The notes: generated by a model from the letters alone, not told the origin. Positions 16,804 through 27,664 are shown, counted from the first letter of the stretch. The stretch is 49,340 bases of DNA from Bordetella parapertussis (GCA_945862265.1 CAMAXP010000032.1:1-49340), one strand, 5' to 3'. Program-made: numbers and translations.

Positions 16804-18297
16804 TCATTTCACGCCGGCGTGGCGCAGCGCGAGGCGCGTCAGCAGCGGCACCGGGCGGCCGGTGGAGCCTTTTTCGCGACCGCTCTTCCAGGCCGTACCC
16901 GCCACGTCGAGGTGCGCCCAGCGCAGCTTTTTCGTGAACCGCGCGAGGTAGCACGCGGCCGTGATGCTGCCTGCCGGGCGTCCGCCGATGTTGGCCATGT
17001 CGGCGAAGTTGGAGCGCAGTTGCTCCTGGTAGTCCTCCCACAGCGGCATCGGCCACACACGGTCCCAGGCATCGTCGCCTGCAGCGTCGATCTCGCCCGA
17101 GAGCTTTGCGTCGTTGGAGAAGAGACCGCTCGCGACGTGCCCAAGGGCGATGACGCAAGCGCCGGTGAGCGTTGCAATGTCGATCACGACGTCGGGATCG
17201 AAGCGCTCGGCATAGGTGAGGGCGTCGCAGAGGATCAGGCGGCCTTCGGCATCGGTATTCAGGATTTCAACCGTCTGGCCAGACATGGTCGTGACAATGT
17301 CGCCCGGCCGCGTTGCGTTGCCGTCGGGCATGTTCTCGCAGGTTGGGATCAGCGCGATTGCATTCAGCGGCGCACGCATGCCGGCGAGCGCGCGCATCGT
17401 TCCCAGCACGCTGCCCGCGCCGGACATGTCGTACTTCATCTCGTCCATCTCGGGCCCGGGCTTGAGCGAAATCCCACCGGTGTCGAAGGTGATGCCCTTG
17501 CCGACGTACACAATCGGCTTTTGCTTCTTCGGGCCGCCCATGTACTTGAGGACGATCAGCTTCGGGGGCTGGCGAGAGCCGCGTGAGACCGCGAGGAGTG
17601 CGCCCATACCGAGCTTTTCCATGTCGCGCTGCTCGAGGACTTCGTAGCCGAGCTTGAACTCGCGCGCGAGTTTCCTTGCTTGCTCGGCGAGGTAGGTCGG
17701 CGTGCAGAGGTTGGGCGGCATGTTGCCGAGGGTCTTGGCAAGGTCGATGCCGTCGGCCGTGGCGACAGCCTCCTTCATCGCCCCCTCCGCCTGCATCGTG
17801 ACCGGCGCGCCGATGACCGCCAGCGTTACCGCGGCAAGTGCGGGGGGCGGCGCTTTCTTCTGGGTTTTCAGGGTGTCGAACCGGTAGAACGCGTCGCGCA
17901 GCCCGGTGACCGCATGCCGGACATTCCAGGGCAGCGTGCGCCCCACGACCTTGACGTCGGCAAAGGCGAGCGTCGCGTCTTTGGCGCCCAGGCCGCGCAA
18001 CGCGGTTGCGGCCGTGCGGATGGCTTCGCGAAAAGCCGGCCCGTTGAATTCCCCGGGGTCGCCCAGTCCCACAAGCAGGATGCGCTCTGCTGCGATGCCC
18101 GGAACCGAATGCAGCAGCAGCGTGGTGCCGGCCCGCCCGCTCAGGTCGCCGTGCCGGAGGACTTTCGCGATGTGGCCGCCGCTGGACTTGTCGGCGATCT
18201 GTGCTGCACGCGTAAGCGCGGCGTCCTGCCAGACACCGAGTACGAGGCAGCCGGTCTTTTTCTTCTCGGGGCTGACGACTTTTATGCTAAATTCCAT
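16804..18297 (-). CDS. pepA: leucyl aminopeptidase PepA
   Basis: The 497-residue M17 aminopeptidase has the metal/active-site signature NTDAEGRLILCDAL, the GKGITFDTGGISLKPG block and KYDMSGAGSVLG. It removes N-terminal residues from peptides, and E. coli PepA also binds DNA. The ATG at 18297 begins MEFSIKVVSPEKKKTG; a longer frame to 18636 overlaps lptF antisense and is rejected. It is divergent from lptF across 127 bases. Confidence 0.97.
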   Translation of the reverse strand: MEFSIKVVSPEKKKTGCLVLGVWQDAALTRAAQIADKSSGGHIAKVLRHGDLSGRAGTTLLLHSVPGIAAERILLVGLGDPGEFNGPAFREAIRTAATALRGLGAKDATLAFADVKVVGRTLPWNVRHAVTGLRDAFYRFDTLKTQKKAPPPALAAVTLAVIGAPVTMQAEGAMKEAVATADGIDLAKTLGNMPPNLCTPTYLAEQARKLAREFKLGYEVLEQRDMEKLGMGALLAVSRGSRQPPKLIVLKYMGGPKKQKPIVYVGKGITFDTGGISLKPGPEMDEMKYDMSGAGSVLGTMRALAGMRAPLNAIALIPTCENMPDGNATRPGDIVTTMSGQTVEILNTDAEGRLILCDALTYAERFDPDVVIDIATLTGACVIALGHVASGLFSNDAKLSGEIDAAGDDAWDRVWPMPLWEDYQEQLRSNFADMANIGGRPAGSITAACYLARFTKKLRWAHLDVAGTAWKSGREKGSTGRPVPLLTRLALRHAGVK

Positions 18298-18424
18298 TGC
18301 GGATTCCCTCTGCTGGTCAGCGCCAATCTTCGCACGATTTGCGCCGTCCGGGATACCTGCCCCGGGGCTTCGCGCGATCCAGAGCCCTGTACCCAGACAA
18401 CGCCATCGCGCACCCCACCGACCC

Positions 18425-19501
18425 ATGATCTTCCACCGCGCGCTGCTCCGGGAATTCACCAGCCTTGCCGGTGCGGTGTTCATGACGCTGTTCCTGATTT
18501 CGCTCACGGTGCGGCTGATCCGCCTGCTCGGCCAGGCCGCGGGCGGCAAGCTCCCGTCGGATGCCGTGGTGGCGTTCCTGGGGTTCTTTTCCCTGAACGC
18601 GCTCCCGATCCTGCTGTCGCTCACGCTGTTCATCACGATCCTGCTGACCCTGACCCGGGGCTATCGCGATTCGGAGATGGTCATCTGGTTCAACTCGGGC
18701 CTGTCTTTGGCTTCATGGGTGAAGCCGGTGATGATGTTCGCGGGGCCGCTGGTCGCGGTGATCGCGGCGCTTTCCATCTTCATCTCCCCATGGGCGGTCC
18801 AGAAGAGCGAGGAATACCGGGTCAAGGTTGATAACCGCGACGAAGTGTCGAGGGTCAATCCGGGCGTGTTCGGCGAGTCGAGCAACAAGGACCGGGTCTT
18901 CTTCGTCGAGTCCATGTCGGGCGACGCGACCATGGTACAGAACGTATTCGTGAACTCGGTCCAGCACCTCAGGAACGGGATCATGATGAGCAGCCGGGGA
19001 TTCGTGGAGGTGTCGCCGGTCGGTGACCGGTTCCTGGTGCTGCTCAACGGGCGCCGCTACGAGGGCAACCCGGGGGAGTCGGAGTTCAAGGTGATGGAGT
19101 TCGAGCGCTATGCGACCCGGATCGAGGCGAGGGAGGGCGAGGCGCCGATCGTGACTCAGAAGGGCCTGTCGACGCTTGCGCTGATCCAGTCCCCCACCAG
19201 CACCAACCTGGGCGAACTGGTCTGGCGCCTGGGCGTGCCGCTGTCCGCACTGGTTCTGGCGCTGCTCGCGATCCCGATGAGTTTCGTGAATCCGCGCGCC
19301 GGCCGGTCGGTAAACCTGCTCCTCGCGTTGCTGACCTACATGGTGTACTCGAACATGCTGTCGCTCAGCCAGGCGAGGGTCGTGCAGGGCAAGCTGTCGT
19401 TCGGCGTCGGTATCTGGCTCGTGCACGGGGTCATGATTGCGGTGCTGGCGTTCCTCTTCGCGCGGCGCATGGGCTACCTGCGATTCAGGCTGCGCAGGTG
19501 A
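18425..19501 (+). CDS. lptF: LPS export ABC permease LptF
   Basis: LptF with LptG and LptB extracts lipopolysaccharide from the inner membrane and pushes it to the Lpt bridge. The 358-residue protein starts MIFHRALLREFTSLAGAVF, has three N-terminal and three C-terminal membrane helices around a periplasmic beta-jellyroll (about residues 115-260), and the family block IPMSFVNPRAGRSVNLLLAL. lptG follows after ten bases. Confidence 0.95.
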   Translation: MIFHRALLREFTSLAGAVFMTLFLISLTVRLIRLLGQAAGGKLPSDAVVAFLGFFSLNALPILLSLTLFITILLTLTRGYRDSEMVIWFNSGLSLASWVKPVMMFAGPLVAVIAALSIFISPWAVQKSEEYRVKVDNRDEVSRVNPGVFGESSNKDRVFFVESMSGDATMVQNVFVNSVQHLRNGIMMSSRGFVEVSPVGDRFLVLLNGRRYEGNPGESEFKVMEFERYATRIEAREGEAPIVTQKGLSTLALIQSPTSTNLGELVWRLGVPLSALVLALLAIPMSFVNPRAGRSVNLLLALLTYMVYSNMLSLSQARVVQGKLSFGVGIWLVHGVMIAVLAFLFARRMGYLRFRLRR

Positions 19502-19511
19502 GGCCGTGGCG

Positions 19512-20585
19512 ATGAAGACTATTGAGCGCTACCTCGCCCGGCAGATCTATGCGTCGGTGGCTTTTGTCATGGCGGGGTTCCTCGCACTGTTCGGGTTTTT
19601 TGACCTGGTGAACGAGTTGGGCGACCTCGGCGTCGGCAACTACAACCTGCGCGAGATTCTGACCTACGTGGCGTTGTCGGTCCCGGCGCACGCGTACGAG
19701 CTGTTCCCCGTGGCGGTCCTGATCGGAACCCTCTATGTGCTCGCGTACCTGGCGAGCAATTCGGAATACACGGTGATGCGTGCCGCAGGGTTTTCGCCCG
19801 CCAACGCAGGCTGGATCCTGGTGAAGATCGGGTTCGCGTTCGTTGCGCTGACATTCGTGCTTGGCGAGTGGGCGGCGCCCCTCGCGGAGGAGGCGGCGCA
19901 GACGCTCAAGATGCGATCGAAGAGTTCGCTCATCGGCCAGGAGATGAAGTCGGGCCTGTGGTTCAAGGACGAGCGCTCGTTCATCAATGTGCGCGAGGCG
20001 CGCCAGGACAACGTCCTCAACGGCGTGAGGATCTATGAGTTCGATTCCGCCTACCGGCTGGTCCTCGCGCGCTCGGCCGAGCGGGGTGAGTACCGGGGAA
20101 ACGGAGTCTGGCGCCTCACCGGCGTGGCGCAGTCACGCATCCTGGCCGATGGCGTGCGCGTCGAAAAGATGGCGGAGGTGGAGTGGCGTTCGGCGCTCAC
20201 GCCCGAACTTCTCAACGTGCTCATCGTTGCGCCCGAGCGCATGTCCGCATGGCGGCTGTACAAATACACGCAGCACCTCGCGGGAAACAAGCAGAAGACC
20301 GATCGCTATGAAATCGCGATGTGGAAAAAGCTCTTCTACCCCATCGCAACGCTCGTGATGATGATCCTGGCCATGCCATTCGCCTACATGCACGCGCGCG
20401 CCGGGCTCGTCGGCGTGAAAGTCTTCCTCGGGATCATGCTCGGGATCGTGTTCCACATGCTGAACAGCCTGTTCTCGCATATAGGCCTGTTGCAGAACTG
20501 GACGCCGCTCACATCGGCGGTGCTGCCCAGCGTGGTGTTCCTGGCGGCCGCGATGTTGATGATGTGGTGGGTGGAGCGAAGGTAA
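19512..20585 (+). CDS. lptG: LPS export ABC permease LptG
   Basis: The 357-residue partner of LptF starts MKTIERYLARQIYASVAFVM and shows the same layout: three helices, a periplasmic domain, three helices. ASNSEYTVMRAAGFSP matches the family coupling-helix region. Start 19512 is preferred; a GTG two codons earlier is possible. It converges on the RDD gene. Confidence 0.95.
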   Translation: MKTIERYLARQIYASVAFVMAGFLALFGFFDLVNELGDLGVGNYNLREILTYVALSVPAHAYELFPVAVLIGTLYVLAYLASNSEYTVMRAAGFSPANAGWILVKIGFAFVALTFVLGEWAAPLAEEAAQTLKMRSKSSLIGQEMKSGLWFKDERSFINVREARQDNVLNGVRIYEFDSAYRLVLARSAERGEYRGNGVWRLTGVAQSRILADGVRVEKMAEVEWRSALTPELLNVLIVAPERMSAWRLYKYTQHLAGNKQKTDRYEIAMWKKLFYPIATLVMMILAMPFAYMHARAGLVGVKVFLGIMLGIVFHMLNSLFSHIGLLQNWTPLTSAVLPSVVFLAAAMLMMWWVERR

Positions 20586-20606
20586 GCCGGTCGGTCACTC
20601 CGGCTT
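20584..20606. terminator. hairpin at the lptG / RDD convergence
   Basis: AAGCCGG (20584-20590) and CCGGCTT (20600-20606) form a 7-base stem with a nine-base loop spanning the lptG stop and the end of the RDD gene. No T tract follows, so this is only a weak terminator candidate. Confidence 0.3.
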
Positions 20607-21098
20607 CGCCAGCACCAGCCGGGTCCCGGCCAGCCGGTCGTAGAGGAACTGGCGGTCCCGGTCGAAAAGCGCCCAGCCTATGCCGGAGCCGGAAATGGCA
20701 AGCGTGATGAACGCGATCCATGGGTTGCGGTGCATGAAGGCGCCGAGCAGCGCCGCGCAGAACGCGCCCACGAACGCCCCGGCAAGCACCAGTCGCTTGA
20801 TTGCAACGGCCGGCGGGACCCTGGCCTTCCCGGGGACGACCAGCCGGATGCCCCATGCCTTCATCGCGAGTGTCTGGCCGCCGCGCAACCAGCACCACAT
20901 GAAATAGGCGGCGAATACCGCAGCAAGGTAGGCCTGCAGCGCAGTGCGTTGCCACCCTGTGACGATGGCGCCGCCCGCCGCGAACTGGAACAGCCACGTT
21001 GCGATGAACGCCACTGCGAACAGGAGCGTGGCCTCATAGAGCATGCTGAATATGCGGCGGGCGATTCCGGGCGCCGCGCCCGCTTCGGTTGGGGTCAC
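20595..21098 (-). CDS. RDD family membrane protein
   Basis: The 167-residue protein has the RDD pattern (GIARRIFSMLYEATLLF near the N-terminus; GQTLAMKAWGIRLV in the loop) and four hydrophobic segments. Function is unknown for most RDD proteins; some are linked to ion or osmotic balance. It is the last gene of the sigma factor operon, seven bases after the DUF3106 gene. Confidence 0.88.
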   Translation of the reverse strand: MTPTEAGAAPGIARRIFSMLYEATLLFAVAFIATWLFQFAAGGAIVTGWQRTALQAYLAAVFAAYFMWCWLRGGQTLAMKAWGIRLVVPGKARVPPAVAIKRLVLAGAFVGAFCAALLGAFMHRNPWIAFITLAISGSGIGWALFDRDRQFLYDRLAGTRLVLAKPE

Positions 21099-21105
21099 CG
21101 CCGCC

Positions 21106-21663
21106 TCAGTTTGCAGAAGTGGGGATTGAAGACGAGGGCGATGGCGGTGACGGCTCGGCCGGTTTGCCTGCAGTCTTCGTCCGCTTGCGTGGCTCGATCT
21201 TGTCGGCTTTCTTCTTGTCTTCGGCCGCCAGGTTCTTTTTCACTTCGGACGGCAGCTGCTGGTATTCCTCCCACTGCTGGGAGACGACTTCGCGCTTGGC
21301 CGCGGGCAGCTTGCCGATCTTGCGATATTGCTCGCGCGCATCGCGGCGCTGGTCGGGGGTCAGCTTGACCCAGTCGGACATGCGGCCCTGGACGCGTTTC
21401 TGTTCAACAGGCGTCATTGCGGGGTAGCGTTTTGCGATGCCGAGCCACTTGGAACGCCTCTGGGCGTCGAGCGTATTCCATTCGCCAGCGAGCGGGCTGA
21501 GGGCCTGCTGCTGCTCGGGCGAGAGCTCGGACCACGTTGGATTCTTCTTGGCCGGACCGGCGGCAAGGGCCGCGCAGCAGAACAATGCCGCGAAGCTGGC
21601 CATGGCCAGCCTGTGCAGGAGCGGGGCGCCGGACTTCAGAGCGGCGAGCGCTTTTTCAGCCAC
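21106..21663 (-). CDS. exported DUF3106 protein
   Basis: The 185-residue product has a hydrophobic leader (LAMASFAALFCCAALAAG) followed by a helical, highly charged DUF3106 domain with the repeated theme WSELSPEQQQALSPLAGEW and KRYPAMTPVEQKRVQGRM, resembling periplasmic Spy/CpxP-like stress proteins in composition. The GTG at 21663 has AAGGGA eight bases upstream and overlaps the DUF3619 gene; an ATG at 21603 would leave a short leader without basic residues. The C-terminal tail is Lys- and Pro/Ser-rich and likely disordered. Placement behind a sigma factor suggests an envelope-stress role, which is inference. Confidence 0.82.
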   Translation of the reverse strand: MAEKALAALKSGAPLLHRLAMASFAALFCCAALAAGPAKKNPTWSELSPEQQQALSPLAGEWNTLDAQRRSKWLGIAKRYPAMTPVEQKRVQGRMSDWVKLTPDQRRDAREQYRKIGKLPAAKREVVSQQWEEYQQLPSEVKKNLAAEDKKKADKIEPRKRTKTAGKPAEPSPPSPSSSIPTSAN

Positions 21664-22016
21664 GCCTCGAATCCCTTGTCGAGAAAAGCGTCGAGTGGCA
21701 GGTCGTCCGTGAGCAGCAGGGCGTCGATCTCCTCGACTTCCGCCACGCGCAGCTTCTGCTGCCAGCCATTGATTGCCAGCAGCCCTCCGACCAGCACTGC
21801 GAGCGGCAGGATCAGCCGGAACGAAACGCCTGCAAAGCCGCCGAAACTGGCCAGGACGTCCCTGGCCCATGTGAGCCCGGTGGCCGGGCGTTCCGCGAGC
21901 TGCTGCTTGAGCGCCAGTTCCCGTGCCTTTTTCAGGCGTTCAAGCGTCTTGTCGTCGAGCCGGGTGCCTTCGGTGAGGACTTTCCTTACCTTGTTGCCGA
22001 ACTGGGGCTCGTTCAT
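21636..22016 (-). CDS. DUF3619 protein, one membrane segment (anti-sigma-like position)
   Basis: The 126-residue protein starts MNEPQFGNKVRKVLTEGTRL, has a soluble helical N-terminal region (about 1-65), one hydrophobic segment (about 66-85, ILPLAVLVGGLLAINGW) and a periplasmic-side tail containing EEIDALLLTDDLPLDAFLD. It follows the sigma factor by 25 bases. A single-pass protein with a cytosolic helical domain directly after a sigma gene is the usual arrangement for an anti-sigma factor; no conserved zinc motif is present, so this is inference from position and topology. Confidence 0.85.
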   Translation of the reverse strand: MNEPQFGNKVRKVLTEGTRLDDKTLERLKKARELALKQQLAERPATGLTWARDVLASFGGFAGVSFRLILPLAVLVGGLLAINGWQQKLRVAEVEEIDALLLTDDLPLDAFLDKGFEAWLKKRSPL

Positions 22017-22041
22017 GAGGGTTCCAAAATATTTAATAACG

Positions 22042-22614
22042 TCAGAGAGTTATGCCTTTTTTTCGCAAGGCTGCCGCCAATGCATGCGCTGCCCGGGAGC
22101 AGTGCGTTTTCACACTCCCTTCCGAGCAGCCCATCAACTTGGCGGTATCCGCGACGTCCAATTCCTCCCAGTAACGCATCAGGAATGCCTCGCGTTGACG
22201 ACCTGGGAGTTTTGTTATCTCAAGCTCAATGATTTCAATGAGTTGCTTTCTCTCGAGCTGCTCGGCCGGGGGGAGCTCCCCTTCGGACCTTGGTTCGACC
22301 TGCAACGTTTCGAGGGGATCGAAATCGTCTTCCTCGCCGTCCCGTCCGGCCCCGAGGGCGCCGAGCAGCATTCCCCAGGCCGAGCGCACCTTCTGGCGGC
22401 GGTAGTAGTCCCGGATCGTGTTCTGGAGGATGCGCTGGAAGAGGAGCGGCAGCTCGGCGGTAGGCTTGTCCCCGTACTTTTCGGCCAGTTTGAGCATGGC
22501 GTCCTGGACGATGTCGAGCGCGGCCTCGTCGTTACGCACAGCAAACACGGCCTGCTTGAAGGCCCGCCTTTCCGCGCCGGCAAGGAATGCCGAAAGTTCA
22601 CTGGGTGAGGCCAG
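22042..22614 (-). CDS. ECF-like RNA polymerase sigma factor, apparent CTG start
   Basis: Region 2 (DEAALDIVQDAMLKLAEKY) and region 4 (LPGRQREAFLMRYWEELDVA and GCSEGSVKTHCSRA) identify a sigma-70 family factor of ECF type, separated by an acidic linker. In the open frame there is an in-frame TAA at 22632-22630 and no ATG, GTG or TTG before a GTG at 22548, yet the intervening codons encode LASPSELSAFLAGAERRAFK, which fits the family N-terminus. A CTG at 22614 is preceded by AGAGGGG and is taken as the start, giving 190 residues. Starting at 22548 would remove part of region 2. Divergent from ilvB; cotranscribed with the next three genes. Confidence 0.85.
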   Translation of the reverse strand: MASPSELSAFLAGAERRAFKQAVFAVRNDEAALDIVQDAMLKLAEKYGDKPTAELPLLFQRILQNTIRDYYRRQKVRSAWGMLLGALGAGRDGEEDDFDPLETLQVEPRSEGELPPAEQLERKQLIEIIELEITKLPGRQREAFLMRYWEELDVADTAKLMGCSEGSVKTHCSRAAHALAAALRKKGITL

Positions 22615-22710
22615 GGGATCCCCTCTCTTTTACCCGGCCATGACGCCGTCCGGGTTTCTCGGGCGATGGTACCAAAAGCGCCGGGCCGCCGCTCAGTGCT
22701 GCAGCCAACC

Positions 22711-22739
22711 TTGACCGCAACGCAACATATGGTTAACGT
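22711..22739 (+). promoter_or_regulatory. possible ilvB promoter
   Basis: TTGACC (22711-22716) and TAACGT (22734-22739) are 17 bases apart, ending 30 bases before the ilvB ATG. The -35 is good, the -10 is poor. No leader peptide rich in Ile, Val or Leu is visible in the 155-base region. Confidence 0.35.
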
Positions 22740-22769
22740 TCAAGGTTTTCCGTAACTTACCCAGAGACC

Positions 22770-24493
22770 ATGGACAGAATCAAAGGCGTGGAGCTCACCG
22801 GCGCAGAGATAGTCGTGCGCTGCCTGCAGGAAGAGGGAGTCGAGCATGTGTTCGGCTACCCCGGCGGCGCGGTGCTGTATATCTACGACGCACTCTTCAA
22901 GCAGGACAAGGTGAAGCACGTGCTGGTGCGCCATGAGCAGGGCGCGGCGCATGCCGCCGACGGCTACTCGCGCGCAAGCAACAGGGTCGGCGTCTGCCTG
23001 GTGACTTCCGGGCCGGGACTGACCAATGCCGTCACGGGCATAGCCACCGCCCACATGGATTCGATCCCGATGGTGATCCTGGTCGGCCAGGTGCCGACCC
23101 ATGCCATCGGCCTGGATGCGTTCCAGGAAGTCGACACGGTCGGCATCACGCGGCCCTGCGTGAAGCACAACTTCCTCGTCAAGGATGTGGCGGAGCTAGC
23201 GCCGACCATCAAGAAGGCGTTCTACCTAGCAACCACCGGACGACCCGGGCCGGTGCTGGTGGACATCCCCAAGGACATCACGACGATGTCGACCGAGTTC
23301 CTGTACCCGGAAACGGTCTCGATGCGCTCGTACAACCCGGTGACCAAGGGACACGGCGGGCAGATCAAGAAGGCCGTGCAGCTGCTTCTCGAGGCAGAGC
23401 GGCCGATGATCTACACCGGTGGCGGGGTGGTGCTGTCCAATGCCTCGCAGCAGCTCACCGAACTGGTGAAGCTCCTCGGCTACCCGGTCACCAATACCCT
23501 CATGGGGCTGGGCGGCTATCCGGCGACCGACAAGCAGTTCCTCGGCATGCTCGGCATGCACGGCACGTACGAAGCCAACATGGCGATGCAGAACTGCGAT
23601 GTGCTGCTCGCCATCGGCGCCAGGTTCGACGACCGCGTGATCGGCAACCCGGCGCACTTCGCGCAGAACCTGCGCAAGATCATCCATATCGACATCGATC
23701 CCTCGTCGATCTCCAAGCGCGTCAAGGTCGACGTGCCGATCGTGGGGAACGTGAGCGAGGTGCTCGACGAGTTCCTGCGACTGATCCGCGCCGGCGCGCA
23801 GAAGCCGGACGCGGGCACGCTCAAGGGGTGGTGGAAGACCATCGAGGAGTGGCGCAGCCGGGACTGCCTCAAGTACGACCACACTTCCAAGATCATCAAG
23901 CCGCAGTACGTGGTCGAGAAGCTCTACGAGGTGACCGGCGGCGACGCGTTCATCACGTCGGATGTCGGCCAGCACCAGATGTGGGCCGCGCAGTTCTACA
24001 AGTTCGACAAGCCGCGCCGCTGGATCAACTCCGGAGGCCTCGGCACAATGGGCTTCGGCCTGCCCGCAGCGATGGGCGCACAGATGGCGAACCCCGGTGC
24101 GACGGTCGCCTGCGTGACCGGCGAATCCTCGATCCAGATGTGCCTGCAGGAGCTCTCCACTTGCAAGCAGTATCGCTTGCCGATCAAGATCGTGAGCTTG
24201 AACAACAAATACATGGGCATGGTGCGCCAGTGGCAGCAATTCTTCCACGGCAACCGGTATTCGGAGTCGTACATGGATGCGCTGCCCGACTTCGTGAAAC
24301 TCGCGGAAGGCTACGGCCATCGCGGCGTGCAGATCACCAAGCCCGAGGACGTGGAGCCGGCGCTGCGCGACGCGTTCAAGAGGAAGAGCGAACTGGTGTT
24401 CATGGATTTCCTCACTGACCAGACCGAGAACGTGTTCCCGATGATCCCCGGGGGCAAGGGCATCTCGGAGATGATCCTCTCCGAAGAACTCTG

Positions 24494-24494
<1 letters not shown>
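22770..24494 (+). CDS. ilvB: acetolactate synthase, large catalytic subunit
   Basis: This thiamine-diphosphate enzyme condenses two pyruvates, or pyruvate with 2-oxobutyrate, in the first shared step of Val/Leu/Ile synthesis. The 574-residue protein has VEHVFGYPGGAVLYIYDAL, RHEQGAAHAADGYSRA with the catalytic Glu, and SLNNKYMGMVRQWQQF. The diphosphate-binding motif, normally GDGS or GEGS, reads TGESSIQM here, so Ser replaces the second Gly. ilvH overlaps its stop by one base. Confidence 0.97.
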
Positions 24495-26093
<1,599 letters not shown>

Positions 26094-26095
26094 GC

Positions 26096-26752
26096 GTGTC
26101 GGTCGCCTATCCGCATCCCCTGATCGCCAAGGAAGGCTGGCCCTTCCTGGCGATAGCGGTTGCCGTCGCCGCTGCCGCCGGCTGGTTCGCCGGCTGGTGG
26201 TGGTCTGCGCCGCTTTGGGTCGCGGCACTCTTCGTGCTCCAGTTCTTCCGCGACCCGCCGCGCGAAGTGCCGGCCGATCCGCGCGCAGTTGTGTCGCCGG
26301 CAGACGGCAGGATCGTCGTGGTGGGCAAGGCGCGCGATCCCTACCGCGATTGCGACGCGCTGAAGATCAGCGTGTTCATGAACGTGTTCAATGTCCACTC
26401 CAACCGCTCGCCCGTGGACGGCATCGTGGGCAAGGTGGAGTACCACGCGGGGTCGTTCTTCAATGCGGCCCTGGACAAGGCGTCCCTCGAAAACGAGCGC
26501 AACGCCTTGCTGATGACAACGCGCACCGGCCAGGAGATCACCTGTGTGCAGGTGGCGGGACTGATCGCCCGGCGCATCCTGTGCTATGTGGGCGTCGGTG
26601 CGGACCTCCTCCGGGGCCAGCGCTATGGGTTCATCCGTTTCGGTTCCCGGGTCGACCTGTACCTTCCGCTCGACGCCGAGCCGCGTGCGGCCATTGGGGA
26701 CAAGGTCTACGCTTCGGAAACTGTGCTTGCGAGGCTGGCCGATCGTGGCTGA
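26096..26752 (+). CDS. psd: phosphatidylserine decarboxylase proenzyme (short type)
   Basis: The 218-residue protein has an N-terminal hydrophobic region (about 18-45) and the conserved [29 protein letters not shown], and [15 protein letters not shown]. Cleavage between Gly and Ser of RFGSR would create the pyruvoyl prosthetic group, as in the short PSD family. It makes phosphatidylethanolamine at the inner membrane from the product of PssA. The start is GTG, two bases after ilvC; pssA overlaps the 3' end. Confidence 0.95.
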   Translation: MSVAYPHPLIAKEGWPFLAIAVAVAAAAGWFAGWWWSAPLWVAALFVLQFFRDPPREVPADPRAVVSPADGRIVVVGKARDPYRDCDALKISVFMNVFNVHSNRSPVDGIVGKVEYHAGSFFNAALDKASLENERNALLMTTRTGQEITCVQVAGLIARRILCYVGVGADLLRGQRYGFIRFGSRVDLYLPLDAEPRAAIGDKVYASETVLARLADRG

Positions 26753-27503
26753 CGTGCAGGAGGTAAGGGAGCCAGGAACGAAGATTCCGCTGCGGCGCCG
26801 GAGTGTCTACCTTCTTCCCAATCTCGTTACGACCGCAGCCCTGTTCGCGGGGTTCTACGCCATCGTCCAGGCGATGAACGCCCGGTTCGAGCATGCGGCG
26901 GTGGCAATCTTCGTGGCCATGGTCCTTGACGGCCTCGATGGGCGCATTGCGCGCATGACGCGCACGCAGAGCGAGTTCGGCGCGGACTACGACAGCCTTT
27001 CCGACATGGTGTCCTTCGGCGCCGCGCCTGCGCTGGTGATGTATGTATGGGCCCTCAAGGACCTCGGGACGACGGGGTGGATCCCCGCGTTTGTCTACTG
27101 CGCTGCAGCGGCAGTAAGGCTCGCCCGCTTCAACACCAACATCGAAGTGGTCGACAAGCGTTACTTCCAGGGGCTCCCCAGCCCCGCCGCGGCGGCCCTG
27201 GTGGCCGGGTTCATCTGGGTTGCGGACGATTTCGGTTTCGAGCGGGTCGACTCGATCCGCTATATCGCTTTTGCCACGACGTTGTTTGCCGGGATTTCCA
27301 TGGTCGTCAGCATCCCGTTCTACAGCTTCAAGGATTTCAACCTCAGGAAGCGCGTCCCGTTCTGGGTGGTGCCCGTGATCATCGGCGGAATCGCCGTCGT
27401 TGCCGCCAAGCCGCCCATGGTTCTGTTCCTGATGTTCGTGGCCTATTCGATGTCCGGGTATGTCATGTGGGCGTTCCGGAAGCTTGCCGCAAAACGCAGC
27501 TGA
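26745..27503 (+). CDS. pssA: CDP-diacylglycerol-serine O-phosphatidyltransferase
   Basis: The 252-residue membrane enzyme carries the CDP-alcohol phosphotransferase motif in [20 protein letters not shown] with YDSLSD after it. It transfers phosphatidyl from CDP-diacylglycerol to serine; Psd then decarboxylates the product. About seven hydrophobic helices are visible. The GTG at 26745 overlaps the psd stop; a GTG at 26754 is an alternative. Confidence 0.95.
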   Translation: MADVQEVREPGTKIPLRRRSVYLLPNLVTTAALFAGFYAIVQAMNARFEHAAVAIFVAMVLDGLDGRIARMTRTQSEFGADYDSLSDMVSFGAAPALVMYVWALKDLGTTGWIPAFVYCAAAAVRLARFNTNIEVVDKRYFQGLPSPAAAALVAGFIWVADDFGFERVDSIRYIAFATTLFAGISMVVSIPFYSFKDFNLRKRVPFWVVPVIIGGIAVVAAKPPMVLFLMFVAYSMSGYVMWAFRKLAAKRS

Positions 27504-27504
27504 C

Positions 27505-27533
27505 TTGCGCAGGGCCGGGAAGCCCGTTATATT
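27505..27533 (+). promoter_or_regulatory. promoter of the leader-leuA transcript
   Basis: TTGCGC (27505-27510) and TATATT (27528-27533) are 17 bases apart, directly after the pssA stop. The predicted start is near 27540, only one or two bases before the ATG of the leucine-rich leader frame. This makes leuA independently transcribed within the block. Confidence 0.6.
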
Positions 27534-27541
27534 TATCTAAT

Positions 27542-27640
27542 ATGCAGCCCTCGAACCTCCTTCGTTCGACCGAACTCAGCCTGGCGCTCCTGTCGCTGGC
27601 TGGGCTGCTGCTGCTGCTGCGCCCCGCGCGCACACACTAA
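27542..27640 (+). CDS. leucine-rich leader peptide of leuA (candidate attenuator)
   Basis: A 32-codon frame from ATG at 27542 to TAA at 27640 encodes 12 leucines. Five consecutive CTG codons occupy 27605-27619 (GLLLLLRPARTH at the end). It ends 93 bases before leuA, the gene for the committed step of leucine synthesis. Ribosome stalling at the Leu codons when Leu-tRNA is scarce is the established logic of leucine attenuators such as LeuL. No Shine-Dalgarno is possible if transcription starts at 27540, so translation would be leaderless. A stem-loop follows (next entry). The peptide itself probably has no separate function. Confidence 0.7.
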   Translation: MQPSNLLRSTELSLALLSLAGLLLLLRPARTH

Positions 27641-27664
27641 CCCCCCCAATTCGGAGTACCCCCG

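Noticed and set aside
22665..22757. Short frames upstream of ilvB as an attenuation leader
   Set aside because: The candidate peptides, including an eight-codon frame ending GFP, are not enriched in Ile, Val or Leu codons and no terminator/antiterminator pair follows.
27600..27620. CTG repeat as a microsatellite
   Set aside because: The repeat is in frame as five Leu codons of the short leader reading frame, so coding content explains it better.
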